From: Oscillospiraceae bacterium
GTDB lineage: Bacteria > Bacillota > Clostridia > Oscillospirales > CAG-272
Assembly (NCBI GenBank): GCA_015065295.1
Contig: SVQN01000025.1
Location: 1 to 36,455, forward strand
DNA length: 36,455 nucleotides
Direction: 5' to 3'
In this document: one piece after another, positions 16,372 to 24,760 of the stretch
Layout: the number at the start of each line of letters is the position of its first letter
How positions within the stretch are numbered: position 1 is the first letter of the stretch
Notes under the pieces: model-generated
What the model saw: only the letters and a program-made list of their open reading frames with translations
Database searches by the model: none
Told to the model about the DNA's origin: nothing
Translations under genes and position numbers: made by a program

Positions 16372-17259
16372 ATGAGCAACATCTATCTCCCCACCTCCCT
16401 GACCGACTGCTACACCCTCGCAAACGGTGTGAAAATCCCTGCGATCGGCTACGGTACCTGGCAGACCCCGAACGACGTGACCGCCGCGTGCGTCAAAATG
16501 GCTCTCGACCTCGGCTACCGCCATGTAGACACCGCATGGGGCTATGACAACGAAGTCGGCGTCGGCGACGGCATCCGTGCGTCCGGCGTAAAGCGCGAAG
16601 ACATTTTCGTCACGACCAAGCACTGGGTCATCTTCCGCGGCTACCAGAAGACCATCGAAGCGGTTGACGACTCTCTGAAGCGTCTCGGTCTGGACTACAT
16701 CGACCTCTACCTTGTTCACTGGCCGTGCGTAGAACTGAGCAATCCGCAGTGGCAGGAAATCAACGCGGAAACATGGCGCGGCTTTGAAGCGATGTACAAG
16801 GCGGGCAAGCTCCGCGCAATCGGCGTAAGCAACTACGAAGAAAAGCAGATCGAAGCCCTCGCCAAGACCGCCGAAGTGATGCCGATGGTCAACCAGCTCG
16901 AATTCCACCCCGGCTATATGCAGCTCGACAACATCCGCTACAACCAGAGCAAGGGCATTCTCGTGGAAGCGTGGAGCCCGCTCGGCAGCGGCGCGGTTCT
17001 GAAGGACGAAACCCTCGCCAAAATCGCCGCGAAGTACAACAAGTCCGTTGCCCAGCTCTGCATCCGTCTCTCCCTCGACTACGGCATCCTCCCGCTCCCG
17101 AAGTCCACGAACCCCGACCGCACTGCCCAGAACGCCGATGTCTTCGACTTCACGATTTCCGCCGAAGACCGCGCTCTCATCGAATCCATGCCCCAGCTCG
17201 GCTACAGCGGCTTCACCCCCGAAGAAGCTCCTGCTGACAAGCTCGCTGGTTTGTGCTGA
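16372..17259 (+). CDS. Aldo/keto reductase
   Basis: A 295-residue NADPH-dependent oxidoreductase of the AKR superfamily (TIM barrel). The catalytic tetrad is complete: D53 and Y58 (HVDTAWGYDNE), K83 (VTTKH) and H116 (LVHWP). Other signatures are GVSNYEEKQIEAL, NQLEFHP and the C-terminal LPLPKSTNPDR cofactor loop. It would reduce small aldehydes or ketones; the substrate is unknown. The ATG follows GAAAGGAC. It is divergent from the sigma-factor gene, with about 170 bp between the starts, and is closed by the hairpin end of element E2. Confidence 0.9.
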   Translation: MSNIYLPTSLTDCYTLANGVKIPAIGYGTWQTPNDVTAACVKMALDLGYRHVDTAWGYDNEVGVGDGIRASGVKREDIFVTTKHWVIFRGYQKTIEAVDDSLKRLGLDYIDLYLVHWPCVELSNPQWQEINAETWRGFEAMYKAGKLRAIGVSNYEEKQIEALAKTAEVMPMVNQLEFHPGYMQLDNIRYNQSKGILVEAWSPLGSGAVLKDETLAKIAAKYNKSVAQLCIRLSLDYGILPLPKSTNPDRTAQNADVFDFTISAEDRALIESMPQLGYSGFTPEEAPADKLAGLC

Positions 17260-17280
17260 TTGTATGTTCGGGGGATACGT

Positions 17281-17884
17281 TGGGGGAACCTTTTTAAGGA
17301 AAAGGTTCCCCCAAACCCCTTCCCAAACCTTTTTAGACTGTGGTAGCCATTTGGTTATTGCAGATTTTTTCTTTTATAGGGGATTTTTATTGGGTACCTG
17401 CGCAGCCATTTTGGATATCCCAGTCCGCTGACATTTCGTTGGTTTGAAATTCCACGAAAATCGTTCTGGGGAAGTCAGGGGCCGCGACAAGGCGCACGCC
17501 TTGCCACCCTGACTTCCCACGCCATGGGGGAAACTGGCGATTCAGACACGCCATGAAGGAAACCTTCAATTTAATCCCGCCATATAGTTTTCCTTCAATC
17601 TATACTCGCCATGTAGCTGAATTCTATATCGTTAGAGATCATAAAACGTACTCCACGGCTACGGCGAGCAGGGTTGGAGTTGCGAAGCAATCTCCCGTGG
17701 CCCCTGCGAGCTCGCTCCACCATATTCGTATGTATTGGAGACAGTTCCCGCTGTCAGCTGCACAAGCGCGCCTTATCTCTTCCACCCAAAAACAAAAAAT
17801 CTGCAATAACCAAATGGCTACCACAGTCTAAAAAGGTTTTGGAAGGGGTTTGGGGAAACCTTTTCCTCAAAAAGGTTTCCCCAA
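17281..17884. repeat. Inverted-repeat element E2 with ~100-bp terminal repeats
   Basis: About 600 bp. The left end (17281-17378) and right end (17789-17884) are inverted copies: the GGGGGAACCTTTTT hairpin module, AAACCTTTTTAGACTGTGG, then AGCCATTTGGTTATTGCAGA and a T-rich run. The interior (TTGGTTTGAAATTCC…, TTCTGGGGAAGTCAGG) shares sequence with E1, and it also holds GGGCGAG-free hairpins such as GACAAGGCGCACGCCTTG. There is no convincing ORF. It lies between two convergent genes, whose transcripts it probably terminates. Confidence 0.75.
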
Positions 17885-17899
17885 GAGCATCCCCCATAC

Positions 17900-19261
17900 T
17901 CAATTTTCCAGATTATCAAAATATTCCTTCAGATCACCGGCAAGGAGCTTCGAGAATTCGGTGCTGCCCTTGGTGTTCATGTGACCCCAGTCGGAGAAGT
18001 TGGCCGGGCTGGCGTTGATGTCGCCGGCGAGTTCTTCGTTGTAGTTGTAGAACGTGATGCCGTAGCGGTCGGCGACTTCCTGGATGCGGGCGTTGTTCGG
18101 CTCCATCTTGTCCGTGCGGCGGCCCCGGATGAATTCGGGTGCTTCCACGAAAATGACGTGGATGTCGTTTTCAACAAAAATGTCGAGGAGCTTTTCGAAC
18201 GCTTTCCACTGGTCTTCCCTGTCGTTGCAGCCCTGGTGAACCGTGCCGCCGGAGAAGCCGCGTTCCCACGGAATGTAGCCCTTGTAGTACGAGCTGGTGA
18301 TGTTGTTGTCCTGGTCTGCCTGATGTGCGTGTTTGTAAACCGGGACTTCCGGAAGCGGTGCTTCTTCATCGAGCGTCGTGAGCGCGTCGAGGTCAATCTC
18401 TTCCTCGGGCATTTCAAATTCGCCGCCGTTTTTGTAGTATTCGATCATTTCCGGAATGCGGTCGCGGGAATAAATAATCGGAATCCGGCTGAACAGGTAG
18501 GTCGTCGCTTCGTCAAGGTCGAACCAGTTGACCTTTTCCGGGGTTTCCTTCGTTTCCTCGTTCTTGACCTCTTCTGTCACGGTTTCGCCTTCGACCTTGG
18601 CATTATGGCTGTCCACCGCCGCCTTGCGCTTTTCAGCCGCCTTGATCTTCCGCATGATATCGACCGGGCAGTCCGGATTGGTGTCAAAGTCAATGCGCCG
18701 CCAGAGCCAGCCGTCGTCGCACATGAACCAGTCCACGCAGTAGACGATGGTTTCCGGAAGCGGGTAGCCCGATTCGATGAACACCTTCCACCAGTCAAGG
18801 TAGTACTTCGGGTTGGAGCCGTTCAGAGCGAAGTTGAACCACGATTTTTCGGGCATGACTTCTTCAAAATACAGCGGATTCACGCCATGCGCCGCGTGGG
18901 ATGTGCCGATGAAAATCGTATCGGCGTTATACATATTGTCGAACATTTCGTAGAACTGACCGTAGTAGTGGTAGCAGTGACGGGTCTTGTACTTCTGGTA
19001 GAATTCCTCGTACTGCTCCGCCTTCTTGACCGCCAGTTCCGCTTCCAGACGCTTTGCCTGCGCTTCGTTTTCGGCTGCCGCAAGAGCCGCTTCGATCTTC
19101 GCCGCACGTTCGGCCGCCGCCTGTACGACCGCGACTTCGTCATCGAGGAAGGACTGCATCGCGCTGTTGAGCCCGAACGCCATCAGAAAGGCAAGACCGA
19201 CGACGATCAGCCCCTTGACAAGAACGATCGGCAGAGTGCGTAATTCGTGTTTATCTGCCAT
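17900..19261 (-). CDS. SGNH-hydrolase-like membrane protein, partner of the MBOAT acyltransferase
   Basis: A 453-residue protein with one N-terminal membrane helix (about 10-33), a charged Ala/Glu-rich coiled coil (about 38-90) and an extracellular domain. A conserved block FIGTSHAAHGVNP (S121) near the start of that domain and FSDWGHMNTKG (D424, H427) near the end give the Ser/Asp/His arrangement of the SGNH-type proteins (AlgJ/AlgX/DltD-like) that finish transfer of acyl groups to cell-surface polymers. An acidic, low-complexity insert lies at about 205-300. It follows the MBOAT gene in the same direction, 166 bp away, with a hairpin repeat between them. A hydrolase role alone is possible. 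Confidence 0.75.
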   Translation of the reverse strand: MADKHELRTLPIVLVKGLIVVGLAFLMAFGLNSAMQSFLDDEVAVVQAAAERAAKIEAALAAAENEAQAKRLEAELAVKKAEQYEEFYQKYKTRHCYHYYGQFYEMFDNMYNADTIFIGTSHAAHGVNPLYFEEVMPEKSWFNFALNGSNPKYYLDWWKVFIESGYPLPETIVYCVDWFMCDDGWLWRRIDFDTNPDCPVDIMRKIKAAEKRKAAVDSHNAKVEGETVTEEVKNEETKETPEKVNWFDLDEATTYLFSRIPIIYSRDRIPEMIEYYKNGGEFEMPEEEIDLDALTTLDEEAPLPEVPVYKHAHQADQDNNITSSYYKGYIPWERGFSGGTVHQGCNDREDQWKAFEKLLDIFVENDIHVIFVEAPEFIRGRRTDKMEPNNARIQEVADRYGITFYNYNEELAGDINASPANFSDWGHMNTKGSTEFSKLLAGDLKEYFDNLEN

Positions 19262-19334
19262 AGAGATACTTTACCTCCGTAGAAATCATTAAGATAAAGA
19301 GAAAATCTGCACAAACTTTGTCCTCTCTTTCCAT

Positions 19335-19410
19335 CGAAAAAGGTTTTTGGAAAGGGGTTCGGCGGAGATTGCTTCGCAACTCCAAACCTTTTTCCTTAAA
19401 AAAGGTTTTC
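19335..19410. repeat. Hairpin repeat between the MBOAT and SGNH genes
   Basis: A diverged copy of the GGGG…AACCTTTTT / AAAAAGGTT module: AAAAAGGTTTTTGGAAAGG…CCAAACCTTTTTCC then AAAAAAGGTTTTCCCGAG, with an inner palindrome GGAGATTGCTTCGCAACTCC. It could attenuate transcription into the SGNH gene. Confidence 0.6.
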
Positions 19411-19427
19411 CCGAGAAACATTATTTC

Positions 19428-20876
19428 TCAGAACTGGAAGTAGATAAAGGACTTGTTGTCATACGCGCCGAAGATGACGATGATGAACAGCATAACCGCA
19501 TAAGACGCAATGCGGATCACCTGCATCGGAATCGTGCGCTTCGTGTACCATGCGACCACCTTCTGCGATTTCGTCAGCGCGTCCACCGCGAGAAGAATCA
19601 CCGGTGCGCCGATGGCGATGTATGCACGGAAATCCGCAATGTGCGGGAATTCGCAGACCGTTTCCGAGAACAGGTTGCCGAGAATGTAGAACGCATCCGC
19701 GAAGCTGTTCGCACGGAAGAAGACCCACGTCACCGAGATCAGGCAGAAGGTCACGAGCATATCAATCCCGTCGCCGACGACCTTCACCTTCGCCAGACCG
19801 ATCACTTCCTTGATCTTGTCACGGATCGGCTTGACAAATCTCGAAATTACGATGTACACACCGTTGAGCATCCCCCATACAACATAGGTGAACGCCGCGC
19901 CGTGCCAGATACCGGAAACGGTGAACGTGACCATCTGGTTGAAAATCCAGCGGGGCTTGCTGACGCGGTTGCCGCCCATCGGAATGTAGACGTAATCCTT
20001 GAACCATGTGGAGAGCGAAATGTGCCATCTCCGCCAGAATTCGGGAACGTTTTTGGAGAAATACGGGGTGTCGAAGTTCTTCATGAGCCGGATATCCATG
20101 CAGCGTGCCGCACCGATGGCGATATCGGAGTAACCGGAGAAGTCACAGTAAATCTGGATCGTGAAGGCAAGGATACCGAGAATCAGACCGCCGCCGGAAT
20201 AATTTCCGACATTGTTGAATACCGCGTCCGCGAACATCGCCAGGTTATCGGCAACGACGACCTTCTTGAACATCCCCCACAGCATCATCTTTCCGCCGTA
20301 GGAGAAGTTTTCGTAATGAATGAAATGTTCCGCCTTGAGCTGGGAGAACAGGTTGGAGCTTCGTTCGATCGGACCGGCGACGAGCTGCGGGAAGAACATC
20401 AGGAAGAGTGCGAAGTCGATAAAGCTCTTTTCCGCCTTCTCCTTGCCGAAGAACACGTCGATGAGGTAGCCCATGCTCTGGAAGGTGTGGAACGAAATAC
20501 CGATCGGAAGAACGACCTCGGGGAGGACGACGGTCTTCATGTCGATCATGTGGCCGAAGAAATTGATGGTATCTTCGAGGAGACCGAGGTACTTGAAGAA
20601 GACGAGAAGGCCGACATTCAACAGTACAGCGGTCAGGAAAATGGCTTTGCTGGCTTTCTTCCGCCCGGCTTCACGGAATTTTTCAACGCCGAGTGCGCCG
20701 AAGAAGTCCACGCACGTCGTAAACAGCAGGATCAGGATGTACTTCGGGATGAAGGACATATAGAAATAGCAGCTTGCGGCGAGGAGGAAGTACCGCCGGA
20801 ACTTATGCGGAAGCAGGAAGAATCCGGCAATCACAATGGGGAAGAAAATCAGGAATTCGATGGAGTTAAAAAGCAT
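19428..20876 (-). CDS. MBOAT family membrane O-acyltransferase (AlgI/DltB-like)
   Basis: A 482-residue polytopic membrane protein beginning MLFNSIEFLIFFP, the usual start of AlgI-like MBOAT proteins. The two conserved histidines are visible: H285 (FWRRWHISLSTWF) and H325 (SGIWHGAAFTYVVWG). Other family blocks are PIGISFHTFQSMGYLIDV, LVAGPIERSS and YCDFSGYSDIAIG. It moves an acyl group, probably acetyl, across the membrane for O-acylation of an exopolysaccharide or wall polymer. It acts with the downstream SGNH-like protein. There is no recognisable glycan synthesis cluster beside it. Confidence 0.92.
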   Translation of the reverse strand: MLFNSIEFLIFFPIVIAGFFLLPHKFRRYFLLAASCYFYMSFIPKYILILLFTTCVDFFGALGVEKFREAGRKKASKAIFLTAVLLNVGLLVFFKYLGLLEDTINFFGHMIDMKTVVLPEVVLPIGISFHTFQSMGYLIDVFFGKEKAEKSFIDFALFLMFFPQLVAGPIERSSNLFSQLKAEHFIHYENFSYGGKMMLWGMFKKVVVADNLAMFADAVFNNVGNYSGGGLILGILAFTIQIYCDFSGYSDIAIGAARCMDIRLMKNFDTPYFSKNVPEFWRRWHISLSTWFKDYVYIPMGGNRVSKPRWIFNQMVTFTVSGIWHGAAFTYVVWGMLNGVYIVISRFVKPIRDKIKEVIGLAKVKVVGDGIDMLVTFCLISVTWVFFRANSFADAFYILGNLFSETVCEFPHIADFRAYIAIGAPVILLAVDALTKSQKVVAWYTKRTIPMQVIRIASYAVMLFIIVIFGAYDNKSFIYFQF

Positions 20877-21295
20877 AACAATCTCCCGTTTTTCGGACTG
20901 AATTTAGGCTATTATATCACAAGTTTCATGGGAATGCAAGATTTTTCCGCAAAAAACTACAGGAATCATAGGATTTGTTTGAATCCGCAGCAAAAAGATC
21001 ATGGAATACACATATACACATACACGCATCGTTTTAAACTCCGTTTCATTTCGTTTCACTTCGCGGAACAACCCCGTCAGGCTGTGTCCGGCGGAGAGCC
21101 TCCCCCACCTGTATGACTTATATTATTATAACATATCAATCTTATAGGTTTGAAACTTTCCCCGGGTAGGGGGAGAGTGATTTCTTAACCTGTAGTACAG
21201 TTGAATGAGAGAAGCAGAAATCGCTCGTTCCACCGGCACCGCAGGTGATATTAACGTGAGTTCGACGAAATCATCATCAGAAAAACAAACGCTTT

Positions 21296-21372
21296 GTAGG
21301 GCGGGGGTTTATCTCCCGCCGAGAAGAAATTCAAACCGTTTGTTCCGGCGGGAGACAAGCCCCCGCCCTACG
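21296..21372. repeat. GTAGGGCGGGGG hairpin repeat
   Basis: Left arm GTAGGGCGGGGGTTTATCTC and right arm GAGACAAGCCCCCGCCCTAC are complementary with one small mismatch, around a loop containing AAGAAATTCAAACCGTTTG. It is a REP- or MITE-like palindromic unit with no coding capacity. Confidence 0.75.
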
Positions 21373-21395
21373 GATTGTAAATTTTTCAATAGACC

Positions 21396-21581
21396 TGTTC
21401 GATAACCTCACGTCATTCGTAGGGACACGGCGTGCCGTGTCCGTCGATCAATTTGGATGAACAATATTTTGTTGGGAATTCATCCGAATCGGATATTTAT
21501 TTTACAAAATATTGTATGTTCAAATCGTTTGACGGACACGGCACGCCGTGTCCCTACAGTATACCATCCGGTTATCGAACA
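21396..21581. repeat. MITE-like element, copy C
   Basis: 186 bp, same length, orientation and termini as copy B (12903-13088), differing at only a few positions (for example GTCGATCAATTT for GTCTATGAATTG). The near-identity points to recent movement. Confidence 0.85.
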
Positions 21582-21761
21582 CATCTAATCAAATTTTATT
21601 CCGTCGAACTCACGTTAGTTTACAGTCGCGGATATATGAATCCCCGCCACCGGGAATCGGTTCAACAAAACTGAGTGAAACGAAATGAAACGGAGTTTAA
21701 AACGATGCGTGTATGTGTATAAGTGTATTCAGCCTGTCCGATCCCCTGACAAATCCCAAAA

Positions 21762-21787
21762 GGAACCGACGTTTTTCCGCCGGTTCC
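21762..21787 (-). terminator. Terminator of the HAD/GH32/oxidoreductase operon
   Basis: On the minus strand GGAACCG, a GC-containing 12-nt loop, CGGTTCC, then TTTT, 12 nt after the HAD gene stop. Confidence 0.75.
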
Positions 21788-21798
21788 CCTGATTCTTT

Positions 21799-22602
21799 CT
21801 ATTTTCTCATGCTTCCGATGATCCCGACCGCATCGGCAACAGCACCGTCGTCGTTCGAACATACCAGACAGGACGCACACGCCTTTGCCACTTCATCGCC
21901 GTTCGCCGGTACAAATGCGGCCGCCGCCGCTTTCAGCATATCGGCATCGTTGTCCCCGTCCCCGACTGCATAGACGTTCTCAGGTGCAATCCCCAGATGT
22001 TCCGCAAGGCGCAGGAGCGTCGTTCCCTTGTTGACGCCGGGACGGAGAACCTCCAGCAAAGTCCCTTTTGTCGGAACAAAGCTCAGGGAAGGACAGTCCG
22101 CAAGAAATTCCTGTGCCGCCGCGATATCCTCCGCGCTTCCGCCGAGCATCACCTTTGCACAGGGAAAGGACGCTTCCGACGGATCCTCAATTTCCCGCGG
22201 AACAATCCGGTGTCCCTCGAAATGCCGCCGGGAACGTTCGTTGAGGTGAATGCAGCAGGTATCGTCCGGCGCGTACATCTCAATGGCAAGCTCCGGAAAC
22301 CGTCCGGACACTTTCCGCAGATCGGGGACACACGTTTCGTCCAGCCCCAGAAGCTCCGTGACCTCCCGTGAAGAATAGTCGTAGATCATGCCGCCGTTTG
22401 CGAGAATGGCGGGCGCATTGATGAGGTCGGGATCGTAGGCGTGGAAGCCGAGAAGGGTACGTCCGGTGGACACGGTGAACCGTCCGCCTTCCGCGATGAA
22501 CCTCCGGATCGCCTGACGTACCCGTTCGGGAATCGTCCCGTCCCTTGCCGCAAGGGTACCGTCGTAGTCACTTGCCAGCAGGATACCGCTGAATCTTCCC
22601 AT
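21799..22602 (-). CDS. HAD-IIB (Cof-type) phosphatase
   Basis: A 267-residue protein with all four HAD motifs: I, SDYDGTL (nucleophile D12, acid D14); II, STGR at 45-48; III, the lysine in NKGTTL near residue 190; IV, GDGDNDADML near 217-226. The C2 cap between motifs II and III puts it in the Cof/HAD-IIB group, which dephosphorylates sugar phosphates and other small phosphorylated metabolites. Its start follows 2 nt after the stop of the GH32-like gene, so it is the last gene of that operon, and a sugar-phosphate substrate would suit the context. Confidence 0.9.
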   Translation of the reverse strand: MGRFSGILLASDYDGTLAARDGTIPERVRQAIRRFIAEGGRFTVSTGRTLLGFHAYDPDLINAPAILANGGMIYDYSSREVTELLGLDETCVPDLRKVSGRFPELAIEMYAPDDTCCIHLNERSRRHFEGHRIVPREIEDPSEASFPCAKVMLGGSAEDIAAAQEFLADCPSLSFVPTKGTLLEVLRPGVNKGTTLLRLAEHLGIAPENVYAVGDGDNDADMLKAAAAAFVPANGDEVAKACASCLVCSNDDGAVADAVGIIGSMRK

Positions 22603-22604
22603 CG

Positions 22605-23801
22605 TTACGCCTCAGCCGGAACAAACCGCAGGGTTCCGTCCGCATTCTGCAGGGCTTCCGCAAACATGACGCTGCCCGCGTAGCCGTTTTCGGCAACAAA
22701 TCCCGCGAAAATGCAGCGGTTTCCGAGCCATGCCGCCTTCGGTACCCGTTCGCACGGAATTATGTCTTCTTCCGGCTTGATCCAGCCGTCAAACGGCGAT
22801 TTCGAATAACGATACCGCGCATATCCGCCGATCGAATAAATCAGGTAGTAGTAATCCCCCATCGCAAACCAGTCCGGGCATTCCGGCTGATTGCCGTCGT
22901 TCCATTCGAGGATCGTGCCGCAGTCCGTGAACTCCGCAAAGTCCGCCGTGTCGGAAACGAGATGCGCCAGACAGCCGCTGCCGCTCGCAAGACGGGTCGT
23001 CGTCACGAACATATGGAATTTTCCATCCATTTCGACCACCTTCGGGTCACGCGCACTCGTCGGTTCGTAGGCCGCCGGAAGGGTGAAATAGCTGCCGGAC
23101 TTGACAAAATGGACGTTGTCGTCCGATACCGCGCAGGTCATCCGCGCCGGAGAACCGTCGGACATCCGCACCGCGTACCACGCGTAGAACTTATCGCCCG
23201 CGCGGGTGATCGAGCCGGTGCAGATCGAGCCTTCCCACGGTTCCGTAATTCCGACCGCCATCGGATGCTCGTCCCATGTGACAAAGTCGGACGTGGAAAC
23301 GTGCGCCCACTGATGGGCACCGAGCCCCCACTTGCTCCGGTGATGGTGGCGGTCGTAGAGGTAGAACAGGTGATATTTTCCGTCCGAATCCGGGGTTCCG
23401 TCCGAGAAGGGGATGCAGTCGCCGATGTTCACGCCGGGCAGACGGATTTCGTCCGTCGTGATTCCCGCGCGGGTGACAGACGGCATTTCGGCGGGGCATT
23501 CCGGTTCGATCTCCGTCACCGCCGGGATAAAATCGCCGGTTACGGGAGTGAGTTCTCCAAGATTGCCGCACGGCCATTCCTCGTCAAGCAGTGCGCCGTT
23601 TACGCGGAGTTCGATCCGGTGTGGACGTACGGTCAGGGAAACGGAATCACCGACCGATGCCGATGCGGTCAGCGTCAGCGGACGTTCCCGGAAATCGTAG
23701 GTCAGGGCAACGGTGAGGTGTTCGTCACAGGTCACGCGGATTCCGGAACCGAGCGAAGCGGTTCCCGCCGTGACGGAAAAGGTTACTTCAAAATTGGTCA
23801 T
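22605..23801 (-). CDS. GH32-like five-bladed beta-propeller glycoside hydrolase
   Basis: A 398-residue protein. Residues 1-100 look like an all-beta sandwich; a propeller follows with the catalytic marks of clan GH-J: a candidate nucleophile D128 (NIGDCIPF), the RDP motif at 251-253 (stabilising aspartate D252) and E307 in QPECPD, matching the ECPD acid/base motif of GH32. The usual NDPNG around the nucleophile is changed, so specificity is unlikely to be simple sucrose hydrolysis. The sandwich being N-terminal, the reverse of normal GH32 order, is unusual. There is no signal peptide, so it acts in the cytoplasm, probably on an imported fructoside or related glycoside. It lies between the oxidoreductase and HAD genes with 2-nt gaps. 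Confidence 0.75.
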   Translation of the reverse strand: MTNFEVTFSVTAGTASLGSGIRVTCDEHLTVALTYDFRERPLTLTASASVGDSVSLTVRPHRIELRVNGALLDEEWPCGNLGELTPVTGDFIPAVTEIEPECPAEMPSVTRAGITTDEIRLPGVNIGDCIPFSDGTPDSDGKYHLFYLYDRHHHRSKWGLGAHQWAHVSTSDFVTWDEHPMAVGITEPWEGSICTGSITRAGDKFYAWYAVRMSDGSPARMTCAVSDDNVHFVKSGSYFTLPAAYEPTSARDPKVVEMDGKFHMFVTTTRLASGSGCLAHLVSDTADFAEFTDCGTILEWNDGNQPECPDWFAMGDYYYLIYSIGGYARYRYSKSPFDGWIKPEEDIIPCERVPKAAWLGNRCIFAGFVAENGYAGSVMFAEALQNADGTLRFVPAEA

Positions 23802-23803
23802 GA

Positions 23804-24760
23804 TTACCCTCTCAGAATCTTATCGTAAAGTTCCGCGCACTGGATCGTCGCTTCCGGCGGCATGATGTCGGAGGTCAGCCGTCCTTCGTTGATGCAGCGC
23901 ACAACTTCTTCGATTTCATAGACAAATCCGTTTTCCAGCGGCTGCTCGAACGTTTCCGCAAGCTGACGGCGGCCGTCGTACCGCTTGGCAATCGTTCCGC
24001 TGCTGCTCCACGGAAGCTCGATGCAGCCCTTTGTACCGTTGAACATCATATATTCCCGGGCATTGGAGGTCAGCATACACTGGATCGCCGCGTCGCAGGA
24101 GGCATAGCGGAGGATAAACGTCGCGCGTTCGTCCACACCGGTCACGGGATGCGGCCGCCATACGCCCATGCAGTCCTCGATCGGTTCGCCGACCAGATAG
24201 GACACGATTTCCGCCGGATACACGCCGATATCGTACATCGCGCCGCCCGCGAGGTCGGGATTGTACAGACGGCTTTCGGGATTTCCGCCGCCGTTGAAGC
24301 CGATGACCGCGCTGACCGCCTGAATCTCTCCGATCGCTCCGGAGGTGATCCACTCTTTCGCCTTCTGTACCTGCGGCAGGAAGTTCGTCCACATGGCTTC
24401 CATGCAGAAGAGGTTCTTTTCCTTCGCCAGCCGGAACACTTCGCGTGCGTCGTCCGCGGTCAGCACCATGGCCTTTTCGCAGAGGACGTGCTTGCCGTAA
24501 TCAAAGCAGAGGCGGATGTTGTCCATGTGGAAATTGTGCGTGGTCGCAATATACACCGCGTCGATATCGGCGGTTTTCAGCATTTCCTCATAGGAATCGA
24601 ACGCCTGCGGAATGCCGTTCCGTTCGGCGAACGCCTGCGCGCGCTCCATGGACTTGCTGGCAACGGCGATAACGTCCGCCCCTTCCGCGAGCTTTGCCGC
24701 GCCGCAGAACTTGTTGGCGATGTTCCCCGCCCCGATGATGCCAAAACGAATGGTTTTCAT
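23804..24760 (-). CDS. Gfo/Idh/MocA family oxidoreductase
   Basis: A 318-residue NAD(P)-dependent sugar oxidoreductase. The Rossmann motif is IIGAGNIANKF (G10, G12), followed by VYIATTHNFHMD and CEKAMVLTADD, where the usual EKP is EKA (E95-K96-A97). The C-terminal domain has GGAMYDIGVYP, with the conserved aspartate and tyrosine region, and ELPWSSSGTI. Such enzymes oxidise or reduce sugars, inositols or sugar acids. AAGGAGAG precedes the ATG, which overlaps the DUF3791 stop (ATGA), so it is coupled to the upstream three-gene cassette. Next comes the GH32-like gene, 2 nt away. Confidence 0.9.
   Translation of the reverse strand: MKTIRFGIIGAGNIANKFCGAAKLAEGADVIAVASKSMERAQAFAERNGIPQAFDSYEEMLKTADIDAVYIATTHNFHMDNIRLCFDYGKHVLCEKAMVLTADDAREVFRLAKEKNLFCMEAMWTNFLPQVQKAKEWITSGAIGEIQAVSAVIGFNGGGNPESRLYNPDLAGGAMYDIGVYPAEIVSYLVGEPIEDCMGVWRPHPVTGVDERATFILRYASCDAAIQCMLTSNAREYMMFNGTKGCIELPWSSSGTIAKRYDGRRQLAETFEQPLENGFVYEIEEVVRCINEGRLTSDIMPPEATIQCAELYDKILRG

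Larger units (their letters stand above)
21006..21728. repeat. Nested inverted-repeat array
   Basis: The 910-bp gene-free stretch 20877-21798 holds repeats inside repeats. The outermost pair is 55 bp (21006-21060 and 21674-21728, containing CATCGTTTTAAACTCCG and its complement) with one mismatch. A second pair, ACGTGAGTTCGACGAAAT type, is at 21254-21271 and 21599-21616. Inside this are a hairpin repeat (21296-21372) and MITE copy C (21396-21581). This order suggests successive insertions of one element into another. No gene is visible. Confidence 0.75.

Noticed and set aside
19347-21116. A 589-codon + strand frame
   Set aside because: It is antisense to the MBOAT gene, runs through repeats at both ends, and has no ribosome site or domain pattern.
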